The notes: generated by a model from the sequence alone, not told the origin. Shown: positions 5,830 through 14,128, counted from the stretch's first letter. The stretch is 25,875 nucleotides of DNA from Planctomycetota bacterium (GCA_021784975.1 JAJYGU010000265.1:1-25875), one strand, 5' to 3'. Program-made: numbers and translations.

Positions 5830-6067
5830 CCTATGGGGTCGATCGCAGCGAGCCCCAGCACCCTATCTGCCAGAGAGCGGAAGAGCGAGGGCGCAGGACG
5901 GATGGCCGTGGTCGAAGGTGGGTCGAAGCAACGCCGCGCGTCCGGGCTTGGATGTCAGGCTGCGGCCGCGAGGCAGGCCGAGAGAGGAAGCCTGGTGTGC
6001 CCGAAGGACCACGCGGAAAAAGGCTGCGTCGCCTCTCCTTCGCCAAGGCAGGCTTGGAGGCCATAGG
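5830..6067. repeat. 238-bp segment bounded by CCTATGG / CCATAGG
   Basis: Perfect 7-bp inverted ends (5830-5836 and 6061-6067) enclose GC-rich DNA with open frames on both strands but no recognisable product. It may be a miniature element or intergenic filler. It ends 12 bp from the stop of the sigma/HEAT gene. Short inverted repeats can arise by chance, so confidence is low. Confidence 0.3.
5871..5905. repeat. Degenerate heptamer array I (CGSARGR), five units
   Basis: In 7-bp register the units are CAGAGAG, CGGAAGA, GCGAGGG, CGCAGGA and CGGATGG. They are purine-rich on the plus strand. This is the weakest of the arrays, and the period is clearer than the unit. Confidence 0.45.
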
Positions 6068-6078
6068 CTATTCGCTTG

Positions 6079-8811
6079 CTATTTCCCGCGGTGCTCAGGT
6101 TTCTGTTTGGAAGGGCGTTTTGAGGCTGCCGATCCCATTTGTCTAAGTGCCCAGGCGGCGCTGACTCGAACACCTTCATCAGGATCGTGGAGAGCCCTCC
6201 GTAGCTGAGAAATCACCGATTCCGTCGGCGAGGCAATCTTGCCCAAGGTATAAGCGGCAACTGACCGGACGGTGGGGTCTGGATCATCCAAAGCCTCCTG
6301 CACGTCAGCGGTGGCCTCGCGTGCCGCTGGTGCCAGACGCTGTAGTGCCCCCGCAGCACACCACCGAGCTTGTGCGTAACCATCAGTACGCAACATCTTT
6401 CGCAGTTCTGGAATAGCATCCTTTGCGGCCGGACCAATATCGCCCAACGCCAGGGCAGCAAAGGACCGAGCCTGACAATATGAGTCTGTCAATGTTCTCT
6501 GTAGTTCAGGAATCGCGCCCTTGGCCGCTGGACCAATCTTGCCTAGCGCAAGAGCAGCGGCTGATCGGACTTGATTGCTTGTGTCGCTCAGCGCCTTTCG
6601 CAACTCGGGAACAGCGGCGCTGGCCGCAGGCCCAAATATCTCCAATGCACTGGCCGCGTTCCACCGTACATCCGCATCCGGGTCACTCAGTGCGCGTATC
6701 AATTCAGAAATTGCCTGCTTGGCATCTGGCCCCATAGCCCGCAGCGCCATAATCGCGGTGAATCGCACCTCCTTGTCAGGATCGCTCATTGCCTTTCGCA
6801 ACTCGGGAATGGCCGACTTGGCTTTCGGGCCCAAATGTGCGAGCGTCAGAGCCGCCTGCGATTGCACCTCTTTGTCTTTGTCGCTCAACGCCTTCTGCAA
6901 CTCGGGAATCACTTCATCACTCGCAACGTCCATAATTCCCAGCAGTATCGCGGCCCGGCGACGGACATCAACGTCGGGGCTGTGCATATCCTTTGTGAGT
7001 TGGGGAATTGCAGCGGCCTTATTTTTCAGCACTTCGCCGATGTTGCCTACGATTCTGGCGGCTCGTTGCGATGGAGGAGGCGGCAGCGTGCTCGGCCCCA
7101 AGAAGAGCCAAGCCGAAACAAGGCCCAGGTTCACCACTCCAAATGATGCTGACACGGTGGCCAGGCCGACCAAAACGAGCCTAGGCATCCGACCACGCAA
7201 TCTGCTGAGCAGCCGAATCGTAGCCACCAGGAAGATCAGCGACAGCGGTGCGCACATCGCCCAGCCGACCGCCTGAGCGTCTAATGCTTTGCCTCTCCAA
7301 AGGTAGTCAGCACACTGCCGAATGGCTCCATTTGTCCAAACGAGAACGCAAAGCAAGATAAAGACGATCGCGCCGATCGTCGCCGCAGGACGACTTGACG
7401 CTTGCGCAACTCTGGAATCAGTGTCCGAACTGCCACGTGCCTGTCTGCCACGCCGGAAAGTCCAAACCTTCTCGATGACATCAACGTATGCCCAGACTAG
7501 CGCTATGAGGAATACCAATAACAGCGCGAGCCACTCACGTGGCTGGCCTCGGCGAACGTGCCAAAGAGAGAAACTGACCGCGCATAGTGTCATCGCAAGC
7601 GTCATCCCGACGCTTTGCACAACGCCGATAGTGTCGGGTGGCGGCGGTAGTGGCGTCGCCTGCTTCCTTGCGTCTGCTGGACAGGTTCGCACACGAAGCC
7701 AGATGCGAAGAGCGGTCATCAAAGGCACCGCGCCGTACACGATCATCATTGCTGCCCAACCGAGGCCCATCGCGTTTCGAGGCTGTGGAATCAATAGCGC
7801 GATGGCGAGACACCACATCATCATGCTGCCCATGATCGCCTGGAGAATGGCCTTTCGCCAATCGGGCGGCGGTGTAGTCCATGTCCAGCGTGCCAGAGGG
7901 AAGAATGCGTAACCGTAGCCCTTTCCTCCCATTGCCAGGCTGAGTTCTTCATGCCATTTTGGTCGCCGCCACGCGACATACCCCACGACTGCCATAGCCC
8001 AAGCGAACCCCCACCAGCCGCCCAACACAAGTTGAACGACGAGGGGCGACGCAATCGCAGCCAGCGCCGTTCCCCATGTTGAGAGCTTTGCAAACAGGGT
8101 TCCAAGGCCACCGATCGCTTTTCCGGTTGCCGTCGAACTGATGCCGGCCAGAGCGATCTTTCCCAGTGAGGCCAATAGATGCGGGTCGGCAGCTTGCCCG
8201 GCATGAGTGGTCAGAAGCGAACTGAGCGGGGCGATGGCCATCACGAAGCCCGATTCGCTCAGACGGCCTCGCAAAGCTTCAATCGCTTCCTGAATACGTC
8301 GTGACACGGTTGACTGATGTACGCCGAGTTGTACGGCAACCTCGCTCTGCGAGCGGCTTTCAAGGAAGTGCAAGATGAGCGGCATGCGGAGTTCCTTCGG
8401 CAGGCTTTCGATCGCCCGATCCAACAGTCGTTCGAGATCACGCCACGCCGCTTCGTCCTCAGAACTGGCCTGTTGTTTCACGACTGCCGCCCGCTCTTCA
8501 TGCTCTTGCCTTCGCTTGCGCGATCGGACGGCGTTCAGCGCGCGATTGGTCGCCATGCTGTGCAGCCAGCCGCCGACCGACGAGCGGATGGTCGTTGCTC
8601 GACGGGCCAGTTCGAAGAAGCAGTCCTGTGTCAGTTCTTCCGCGTCGTCGACGTTGGCCGTAATCCGCAGGCATGTCCCGTACACCACTCCGGCATATCG
8701 CCGCGACAGTTCCACAAACGCTGCCGGCTCCCGCGAACGGGCGTATTGTCGCAGCAGTACAATATCGCCCTCAAGAGGGGGTGCTCCGGCGTATTTCTCG
8801 GCCTGAGCCAT
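6079..8811 (-). CDS. ECF-type sigma factor fused to membrane segments and HEAT-like repeats
   Basis: The 910-residue protein has three parts. Residues about 15-187 are an ECF RNA-polymerase sigma factor: region 2 includes CLRITANVDDAEELTQDCFF and GGWLHSMATNRALN, and region 4 has the helix-turn-helix SEVAVQLGVHQSTVSRR at about 156-172. Residues about 215-575 hold several hydrophobic stretches (near 248-280, 320-342, 350-372, 398-416, 427-445, 478-495, 518-535, 545-572), consistent with a polytopic membrane region. Residues about 600-892 contain nine HEAT/PBS-lyase-type repeats of about 33 residues (AIPELRKALSDPDxxVRxxAAxALG pattern). GAGGTGG lies 7-13 nt before the ATG. Planctomycetes are known for ECF sigma factors with large C-terminal extensions. 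No separate anti-sigma gene is adjacent, so I infer that the membrane/HEAT part does the sensing. It stands alone, and its targets cannot be read from the sequence. Confidence 0.9.
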   Translation of the reverse strand: MAQAEKYAGAPPLEGDIVLLRQYARSREPAAFVELSRRYAGVVYGTCLRITANVDDAEELTQDCFFELARRATTIRSSVGGWLHSMATNRALNAVRSRKRRQEHEERAAVVKQQASSEDEAAWRDLERLLDRAIESLPKELRMPLILHFLESRSQSEVAVQLGVHQSTVSRRIQEAIEALRGRLSESGFVMAIAPLSSLLTTHAGQAADPHLLASLGKIALAGISSTATGKAIGGLGTLFAKLSTWGTALAAIASPLVVQLVLGGWWGFAWAMAVVGYVAWRRPKWHEELSLAMGGKGYGYAFFPLARWTWTTPPPDWRKAILQAIMGSMMMWCLAIALLIPQPRNAMGLGWAAMMIVYGAVPLMTALRIWLRVRTCPADARKQATPLPPPPDTIGVVQSVGMTLAMTLCAVSFSLWHVRRGQPREWLALLLVFLIALVWAYVDVIEKVWTFRRGRQARGSSDTDSRVAQASSRPAATIGAIVFILLCVLVWTNGAIRQCADYLWRGKALDAQAVGWAMCAPLSLIFLVATIRLLSRLRGRMPRLVLVGLATVSASFGVVNLGLVSAWLFLGPSTLPPPPSQRAARIVGNIGEVLKNKAAAIPQLTKDMHSPDVDVRRRAAILLGIMDVASDEVIPELQKALSDKDKEVQSQAALTLAHLGPKAKSAIPELRKAMSDPDKEVRFTAIMALRAMGPDAKQAISELIRALSDPDADVRWNAASALEIFGPAASAAVPELRKALSDTSNQVRSAAALALGKIGPAAKGAIPELQRTLTDSYCQARSFAALALGDIGPAAKDAIPELRKMLRTDGYAQARWCAAGALQRLAPAAREATADVQEALDDPDPTVRSVAAYTLGKIASPTESVISQLRRALHDPDEGVRVSAAWALRQMGSAASKRPSKQKPEHRGK

Positions 8812-9060
8812 GGAATACCACCTCGTCCGGCCGTGGACGCGAACGCTCGCAAGTGCCGTTTGTTCAACCTCTCTCCCTCTTACATGACACCGGCCGTTAT
8901 GTACCTATGCGGATGGCGGCCAGCCGCTCACTTGTTCTGCGTTAGAGGAGTACGGCCAAGCCATTCGTCGAGGAAATGGTTCTGAAGCGTTTTCAGCACT
9001 TGATTATCAGTGCGGGCCGCCGGCGTCCGCAAGTCGGCGAGAGCGAGAGCCATGCGGGAG

Positions 9061-9462
9061 TCAAAACAGGGTTGCAAATCCAGCGGCGTGGAAGTGGCGG
9101 TTGCCGGTGAAGGCTTCCATGACCCCCAGGCGACGCATAACTGCGAACGAGACGTGATCGACGATGCCGGCCTGGGCCGCTTCGCCGCGTTCGTAGGCCC
9201 CCCATGCCGCCTGCCAATCGTCCTCCGTGGGCACGATCAACTCGTTGCGAAGTTCAAGGCCACGCCGTAAGGCACAAACATCGCTGCGAAACGTGCGACG
9301 GGCCGCCGTATTGCCGCATTCCAACAAGATAAAACTGGTCGTTACCGTCGATCTGCGCGCAGAAACCATCTTCTGGTACGCGGCATCGGCCGCAGCGTGC
9401 CATTGGTCATCCGTGTCCCAAAGGGCGATCAGTCCAACCGTGTCGAGAAAAACCGGACTCAT
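9061..9462 (-). CDS. PIN-domain ribonuclease toxin (VapC-like)
   Basis: This 133-residue single-domain PIN protein is presumably an RNA-cleaving toxin. The acidic active-site residues Asp7 (VFLDTVGLIAL), Glu48 (ILLECGN) and Asp102 (GIVDHVSFAVM) are present. At the fourth position, where PIN toxins often have an Asp in AFTxDxHF, this protein has Asn121 (AFTGNRHF). Many PIN domains tolerate variation there, so activity is not excluded. The ATG overlaps the antitoxin stop by 4 nt (ATGA, 9459-9462), showing translational coupling. It is downstream of its antitoxin, as is usual for VapBC-type modules. The 249 bp between it and the sigma/HEAT start show no gene. Confidence 0.88.
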   Translation of the reverse strand: MSPVFLDTVGLIALWDTDDQWHAAADAAYQKMVSARRSTVTTSFILLECGNTAARRTFRSDVCALRRGLELRNELIVPTEDDWQAAWGAYERGEAAQAGIVDHVSFAVMRRLGVMEAFTGNRHFHAAGFATLF

Positions 9463-9668
9463 GGTTGGTGCTCGTTGTGCCGCTCCGCCAAATTGTGTTC
9501 CCCCGAAGCGTGACGCCTGCCGAGGATCGTGTAGATTTCGTCCAGGGTGGGGATGCTGGGCTCCTGTTTGATCTGGCGAACCTCGATTTCTACCTCGCAG
9601 GGGTAGGGAAAAGCGACCGCTTCTTTCGGCCGAAAGACACCGTTTTCGTAGATGGCGTGAATGGTCAT
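9459..9668 (-). CDS. DUF104 / AF2212-like antitoxin
   Basis: This small 69-residue protein has the N-terminus MTIHAIYENGVFRPKEAV, typical of the DUF104 (AF2212-like) antitoxin family, followed by a short beta-rich segment (EVEIEVRQI) and a C-terminal tail that probably wraps the toxin. GGAGG stands at 9675-9679, just before the ATG at 9668, and decides the start. The frame extends further upstream without similarity to the family. It is coupled by ATGA overlap to the PIN toxin. Such antitoxins usually neutralise their partner by direct binding, and the pair would be autoregulated. An inverted repeat at 9738-9763 is a candidate operator. Confidence 0.85.
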   Translation of the reverse strand: MTIHAIYENGVFRPKEAVAFPYPCEVEIEVRQIKQEPSIPTLDEIYTILGRRHASGEHNLAERHNEHQP

Positions 9669-9737
9669 GATTGATCCTCCATTTCGTTGACCGTAGGGCC
9701 CCTTAGAGATCTCCGTCGCGCCATAACGTCCGAAAAC

Positions 9738-9763
9738 GCCATGACCGCGTTGCTTGTCATGGC
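9738..9763. promoter_or_regulatory. Perfect 8-bp inverted repeat upstream of the toxin-antitoxin pair
   Basis: GCCATGAC (9738-9745) and GTCATGGC (9756-9763) flank a 10-nt loop. It lies 70-95 bp upstream of the antitoxin start, in the leader if the promoter at 9778-9806 is used. It could be an operator, or a hairpin ending methyltransferase transcription (on the minus strand it is followed by GTTTTC). Confidence 0.45.
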
Positions 9764-9777
9764 TCTCCTTTCCTCTT

Positions 9778-9806
9778 ATTGTATTGCGACCGGCTCTCCC
9801 TGCCAG
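9778..9806 (-). promoter_or_regulatory. Possible promoter for the antitoxin-toxin operon
   Basis: On the minus strand, CTGGCA (9806-9801), a 17-bp spacer and TACAAT (9783-9778) fit a sigma-70 pattern with a weak -35. The leader to the antitoxin would be about 100 nt. Confidence 0.35.
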
Positions 9807-9822
9807 CCCGACCGGCGGGAGA
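9795..9822. terminator. Possible terminator hairpin after the methyltransferase gene
   Basis: TCTCCC (9795-9800) and GGGAGA (9817-9822) form a 6-bp stem about 20 bp past the methyltransferase stop on the minus strand. There is no T-run, so it is only a weak candidate. Confidence 0.25.
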
Positions 9823-9842
9823 TACGCCACGCAGATTGCGCG

Positions 9843-11024
9843 CTATACCACCCGGCAGATAAAGCACTTCAGGTACTCGGTCTCTAGGCAGGCGGCGCTG
9901 ATGGGGTGGTCGGGCGAGGCGCCGCGCTGCTCGAGGACTTGGATCTGGCGGCCAGTGTGTTGGGCCACCCCAACGAGCATGGAGAGGAAGTCCTCGCGGG
10001 TCACGTGGCCCGAGCAACTGCAGGTGACCAGGATACCGCCCGGCTCCAGCAGGCCCACCGCCGAGCGGTTTAGCCAATGGTAGGCCCGCAATGCCTCATC
10101 GACTGCCCGGCGGCTGCGGGCGAACTTCGGCGGGTCGAGGATCACGCCGCCGAATCGCTGGCCGGCGTCGCTGAGCTGCTGCATGGTCTGAAACCCGTCG
10201 CCACATTGAAAGCGGACGTTGGCCAGACCGTTGCGGGCAGCGTTGGCGGTGGCCAGATCGACCGCCCGTTGGCTGGTATCGATCCCCAGCACTTCTCGGG
10301 CCCCGCCGTGGGCGCTGGCCGACAGGCTGAAGCCGCCGCTATAGCAGAACATGTCCAAGACGCGGCGATCGCGGAGGTAGCGGGCGGCGGCCAGGCGATT
10401 CTCCCGCTGATCGAGATAGAAACCGGTCTTCTGCCCTTCGGCCAGATCGACCGCGTATTGCAATCCCTGCTCCGCGATTAGCAGCGGTCCTTCGGGCATG
10501 TGTCCCCAATACGGACCATCGCGCAGGTCGAGACCTTCGGCGCGGCTGACGCCCCGCTCGGTCCGCAACATGATGCCGCGCGGCGTGAACAGCTCGACGA
10601 GCATGGCGGCGATTTGCGGCAGCCGCACCGCCATAGCCTGGGCCGTGACCTGAACGGCGAGGTAGTCGGCGTAGCGATCGACGATCAGCCCGCTTAGGCC
10701 GTCGCCTTCGCTGAAGATGAGTCGGGTAGCGCCCTGGGAATCGGCAAATCCAAGCTGCGCTCGAAATTGGACGGCCGCCTCCAGCCGGCGGCGCCAGAAG
10801 GCGTCGTCAAGCTCCTCGGAAGGGTCCCAGGTGTACAGTCGCACGCGAATCCGGCTGCGCGAGTTGAAGATGCCGCGAGCCACGAACTTTCCCTTGTCGG
10901 ACAGGAGATCGACCACTTCACCGTCAGCCGGGAAATTGCCGCTGGGTTCGAGGGCCGAGTCGAGGACCCAGGGGTGCCGGGCATAGAACGGTCGGGCCTT
11001 GCGAGGCTTCAAAGTCAGTTGCAT
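9843..11024 (-). CDS. Class I SAM-dependent rRNA methyltransferase (RlmI-like)
   Basis: From ATG 11024 it has 393 residues, the usual size for the RlmI family, which methylates C5 of a cytosine in 23S rRNA. The N-terminal part (about 1-75: KPRKARPFYARHPWVL, VVDLLSDKGKFVARG) matches the PUA RNA-binding domain. The central part carries RLIFSEGDGLSGLIVDRY (101-118) and GQKTGFYLDQRENR (197-210). The SAM motif is VLDMFCYSGGFSL (222-234). The catalytic motifs are ILDPPKFARS (295-304) and VTCSCSGHV (333-341). The frame is open upstream to 11093, but those residues lack similarity. Only a GAGG directly against the ATG precedes the chosen start. RlmI and related Rlm enzymes share this fold, so the exact target base is inferred. 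A degraded copy of its last 57 codons lies at 5512-5687. Confidence 0.88.
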   Translation of the reverse strand: MQLTLKPRKARPFYARHPWVLDSALEPSGNFPADGEVVDLLSDKGKFVARGIFNSRSRIRVRLYTWDPSEELDDAFWRRRLEAAVQFRAQLGFADSQGATRLIFSEGDGLSGLIVDRYADYLAVQVTAQAMAVRLPQIAAMLVELFTPRGIMLRTERGVSRAEGLDLRDGPYWGHMPEGPLLIAEQGLQYAVDLAEGQKTGFYLDQRENRLAAARYLRDRRVLDMFCYSGGFSLSASAHGGAREVLGIDTSQRAVDLATANAARNGLANVRFQCGDGFQTMQQLSDAGQRFGGVILDPPKFARSRRAVDEALRAYHWLNRSAVGLLEPGGILVTCSCSGHVTREDFLSMLVGVAQHTGRQIQVLEQRGASPDHPISAACLETEYLKCFICRVV

Positions 11025-11065
11025 CCTCGGAAATCTACGGGATAGGGGCGTAGCTGGCAAGGCCG

Positions 11066-11094
11066 TTGCACGACGAGTCGATCCTTGGCACAAT
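11066..11094 (+). promoter_or_regulatory. Weak candidate promoter for the GH20 operon
   Basis: TTGCAC (11066-11071), a 17-bp spacer and CACAAT (11089-11094) give a poor but correctly spaced sigma-70 pattern. It precedes heptamer array G and the GH20 start. Confidence 0.25.
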
Positions 11095-11103
11095 GATTCT
11101 CGT

Positions 11104-11138
11104 GAGAGGTCGGAGGTCGGAGGTCGGGGATCAGGAGG
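11104..11138. repeat. Heptamer array G (CGGAGGT), five units, containing the GH20 Shine-Dalgarno
   Basis: The units are GAGAGGT, CGGAGGT, CGGAGGT, CGGGGAT and CAGGAGG. The last unit's AGGAGG (11133-11138) is the obvious ribosome-binding site of the GH20 gene, 8 nt before the ATG at 11147. The array therefore offers several near-copies of a Shine-Dalgarno at 7-bp intervals. The sequence strongly resembles the coding-strand reading of array F. Confidence 0.88.
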
Positions 11139-11146
11139 GCTCGCTT

Positions 11147-12817
11147 ATGAAAGTCATTTTTGCGTTAATCGTGACCCTAACGGTGATTTCCGCTTTGGCG
11201 GGCCCAGTCCAAGCTGCTGGGCCGCGGCCGATGGCCTTGGTGCCCCAGCCTTGGCGGGTCGAGATAAGGCCCGGCGAGTTTGCCTTGAACAACCAGACCG
11301 TGATTCTCATCGACCCGGATTCCGCCGACGCCCTCAATGTCGGCAAGCAGTTGGCCGAGCGGACTCGCCGCAGCACCGGCCTTGGTCTGGTGGTGAGGAC
11401 GGCCGATGGCACGAGCAAGGTTTCCAACGCGATCCGATTGAGCATGAGCCAAGCAAAGGCCGCCCTCGGCAATGAGGGCTACAGCCTGGCGGTGTCGGCC
11501 GACGGCGTGGCGATTTCGGCTGCCGGGGGAGCCGGATTATTCTATGGCACGCAAACGCTGTTGCAACTTCTGCCGCCGCAGGTCTTCAGCCCGGCGAGAG
11601 TACGCCCGACGGTAGCCTGGACGGTCCCGGCGGTGGCCATCGAGGACCGGCCGCGTTTTCGCTGGCGGGGGCTGTTGTTGGATGTCTCCCGCCACTTCTT
11701 CAACAAGAGCGAGATCGAGAACTATATCGACCTGATGGCCCAGCACAAGCTGAATACGTTGCAGTTGCACCTCACCGACGGCGTCGGCTGGCGGATCGAG
11801 ATCCAGCGGTATCCCAAGCTCACCGAGGTCGGCGCCTGGCGCAAAGGGATCATGTTTGGCCTCAACCCCAAAGACGGCACGGCCTGGGGCTCCGACGGCC
11901 GTTACGGCGGCTTCTACACCCAGGACGACATCCGCGAGATTTTAGCTTACGCCAAAGATCGCTACGTGACCATCCTGCCTGAGATCGAGATGCCCGGCCA
12001 TTCGGCGGCGGCTTTGACGGCGTATCCCGAGTACAGTTGCACCGGCGGGCCGATCAGCATGGACGGCTCGAATGGGCCGGAGGTCGAAGAGTATTGCGTC
12101 GGCAATGAGGAGACGTTCAGGTTTCTCGAAGGGGTTCTGATCGAGGTTATGGATCTGTTCCCGAGCAAGTACCTCCACATCGGCGGCGACGAGGTAGACA
12201 AGGCCCACTGGAAGAAATGCCCCAAGTGCCAGGCCCGAATGAAGCAGGAAGGGCTGAAGAATGAAAACGAGCTGCAGAGCTATTTCGTCCGCCGGATCGA
12301 GAAGTTCTTAAACGCCCACCATCGGACGCTGATCGGCTGGGATGAGATCCTTGAAGGCGGTTTGGCCCCCAACGCAACGGTGATGAGCTGGCGGGGCATC
12401 GAGGGCGGCATTGCCGCCGCCCACGCCGGCCACGACGTGGTGATGACTCCGACCTCGCACTGCTACTTGGATTACTACCAGGCCAAGCGTGGCGAGCCCA
12501 AGGCCATTGGCGGCTTCCTGCCGCTGAGCCAGGTGTATTCGTACGAGCCGGTTCCCAAGGCTTTGACCGCCGATCAGGCCAGTCATATCCTCGGCGCTGG
12601 CGGCAATCTGTGGACCGAGTTCGTCCCCAATTATCGCCACGCCCAGTACATGACCTACCCCCGCGGCTGCGCCATGGCTGAGGTGACCTGGACCGAGCCG
12701 TCGCGGAAAGGCTGGGGCGATTTCCGCGCCCGGCTGGATACCCACCTTTTGCGGCTGAAGGCTGAAGGGGTCCATTATCGCCAGCCGCGCCGGGACGACG
12801 ACGCTCCGGGCAAATGA
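11147..12817 (+). CDS. Secreted glycoside hydrolase family 20 beta-N-acetylhexosaminidase
   Basis: This 556-residue enzyme should remove terminal N-acetylglucosamine or N-acetylgalactosamine from glycans. Residues 1-23 are a signal peptide (charged Met-Lys start, hydrophobic core, cleavage after PVQA). A GH20 N-terminal alpha/beta domain spans about 28-165. The TIM barrel begins at FRWRGLLLDVSRHFF (171-185) and includes QLHLTDGVGWRIE (206-218) and LPEIEMPGHSAAAL (277-290). The catalytic pair is Asp348-Glu349 in HIGGDEVDKAHW, fitting the substrate-assisted mechanism of the family. Conserved tryptophans follow at IGWDEILEGG and GGNLWTEFV. AGGAGG at 11133-11138 fixes the start. The end overlaps the next gene by 4 nt, so it is probably co-translated with the MFS transporter. 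Confidence 0.93.
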   Translation: MKVIFALIVTLTVISALAGPVQAAGPRPMALVPQPWRVEIRPGEFALNNQTVILIDPDSADALNVGKQLAERTRRSTGLGLVVRTADGTSKVSNAIRLSMSQAKAALGNEGYSLAVSADGVAISAAGGAGLFYGTQTLLQLLPPQVFSPARVRPTVAWTVPAVAIEDRPRFRWRGLLLDVSRHFFNKSEIENYIDLMAQHKLNTLQLHLTDGVGWRIEIQRYPKLTEVGAWRKGIMFGLNPKDGTAWGSDGRYGGFYTQDDIREILAYAKDRYVTILPEIEMPGHSAAALTAYPEYSCTGGPISMDGSNGPEVEEYCVGNEETFRFLEGVLIEVMDLFPSKYLHIGGDEVDKAHWKKCPKCQARMKQEGLKNENELQSYFVRRIEKFLNAHHRTLIGWDEILEGGLAPNATVMSWRGIEGGIAAAHAGHDVVMTPTSHCYLDYYQAKRGEPKAIGGFLPLSQVYSYEPVPKALTADQASHILGAGGNLWTEFVPNYRHAQYMTYPRGCAMAEVTWTEPSRKGWGDFRARLDTHLLRLKAEGVHYRQPRRDDDAPGK

Positions 12818-14121
12818 CGGCCGCAATGCCTGACGCGTCAGCAAAACTCGACCCCTACATAGCCTGGCGGAACCACGATTATCGGCTTTACGCCGTCAGT
12901 TGGTTCCTGGTGGCCTTCTCGAAGCGGGTCGAGACGTTTGCGGTCGCGTATTTCTTCGCCACCATCTTTCCCAAAGGCGACGCCGCGCTGGCCTTGGGAA
13001 TGCTGGGGCTGGTGCAAGCCCTGCCGGTGATGCTGTTGGCCATCGCGGGCGGGCAGATCGCCGATCGCTTTGACCGCCGCGGCATCTGGCTGATCACCTG
13101 CAGCCTTAATTTGGCGGCTTCGATCGCCTTGGTCGTCGCGGCGGCGTGGTTGCAGGCGCCGGTCCTCTGGATCTATGCTTTGCTGGCCTTCATGGCGGTG
13201 GGCACCGCGTTGGGCAGCCCGGCCCGCTCCGCCTGGCTGCCGCAAATCGTGGAGCCGGAGATCTTCTCCAACGCCATGACCTGGAACGTGAGCATGTTTC
13301 ACACCGCCTCGGTGACGGGGCCGGTCGTAGGCGGGGTGATTCTGGCGATTTGGGGCGCCAATCCGGCCCCGGCATTCATGGTGGTCGCCGTCTGCCGCCT
13401 TTTGGCAGTGCTCGGCCTGTCGCAGACGCGGCGGCGCGAACCGACCGTCTCGGGGGAGCCCGTTTCCTGGCAAAGCGTCTTGGCTGGGATCCGCTTCGTT
13501 CGAGATACGAAGCTCATTTTGGCTACCATCACCCTCGACCTGTTCGCGGTGCTCTTGGGCGGCGCGACCTATCTGTTGCCGATCTACGCCAAGGACATTT
13601 TGCACGTGGGCGCCGTCGGCTTGGGTTTGTTGACCTCGGCCGACGCCGTCGGTGCGATTGCGATGGCGGTCTTGTTGGCCCATCTGCCGCCGATGCGCCG
13701 CGCCGGGGTGACGCTGCTTTGGGCCGTGAGCGGCTTTGGTGTGGCCACCATTGTGTTCGGGGTCTCCACCTGGTTTTGGCTGTCGCTGGCGATGATGTTC
13801 GTGGTTGGGGCGTTGGACAACATCAGCGTCGTCGTTCGCCACACGCTGGTGCAGATGCTCACCCCCGACGCCATGCGCGGCCGCGTCTCCGCGGTGAACA
13901 ACGTCTTCATTGTGGCCTCCAACGACCTGGGCGGGCTGGAGTCGGGGCTCACCGCCTGGGCGTTTGGGGCGGTGGCGTCGGTGGTGGGCGGGGGCATCGG
14001 CACGATCCTGGTGGTGCTGGGGGTGGCCTATCTGTGGCCGCAAGTGCTCGGCATCGGTTCGCTGACGTCGATTCGCCCGGCGGCGATTCCAGACACCGAG
14101 GAACTGGTCGGAGGGGTCTAG
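12814..14121 (+). CDS. MFS transporter
   Basis: This 435-residue major-facilitator protein has about twelve hydrophobic segments. The signature GGQIADRFDRR (about 79-89) is the loop 2-3 motif, and a conserved LGSPARSAWLPQIV stretch follows at about 132-145. The pattern recalls the EntS-like DHA3 group, which mostly exports small molecules, but the substrate cannot be read here. The start codon overlaps the GH20 stop (ATGA, 12814-12817). A second Met, at 12826, is an alternative. Its position between a hexosaminidase and a nucleoside hydrolase suggests a role in handling released sugars or nucleosides, which is context-based inference only. Confidence 0.88.
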   Translation: MTAAMPDASAKLDPYIAWRNHDYRLYAVSWFLVAFSKRVETFAVAYFFATIFPKGDAALALGMLGLVQALPVMLLAIAGGQIADRFDRRGIWLITCSLNLAASIALVVAAAWLQAPVLWIYALLAFMAVGTALGSPARSAWLPQIVEPEIFSNAMTWNVSMFHTASVTGPVVGGVILAIWGANPAPAFMVVAVCRLLAVLGLSQTRRREPTVSGEPVSWQSVLAGIRFVRDTKLILATITLDLFAVLLGGATYLLPIYAKDILHVGAVGLGLLTSADAVGAIAMAVLLAHLPPMRRAGVTLLWAVSGFGVATIVFGVSTWFWLSLAMMFVVGALDNISVVVRHTLVQMLTPDAMRGRVSAVNNVFIVASNDLGGLESGLTAWAFGAVASVVGGGIGTILVVLGVAYLWPQVLGIGSLTSIRPAAIPDTEELVGGV

Positions 14122-14128
14122 GGATACG

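Larger units (their letters stand above)
5420..6078. other. Gene-poor patch between the nuo operon and the sigma/HEAT gene
   Basis: No intact gene is supported in these 659 bp. They hold the nuo promoter, a methyltransferase gene fragment, a decamer repeat, a heptamer array and a segment bounded by short inverted repeats (all listed separately). Open frames of about 77 codons exist on both strands of 5831-6066, but neither has family features or a convincing ribosome site. The accumulation of debris suggests a site of past insertions and deletions. Confidence 0.7.

Noticed and set aside
5831..6066. Overlapping open frames of about 77 codons on both strands
   Set aside because: Both are Arg/Pro/Ser-rich, lack a ribosome site and family features, and mirror each other's span as expected of GC-rich non-coding DNA.
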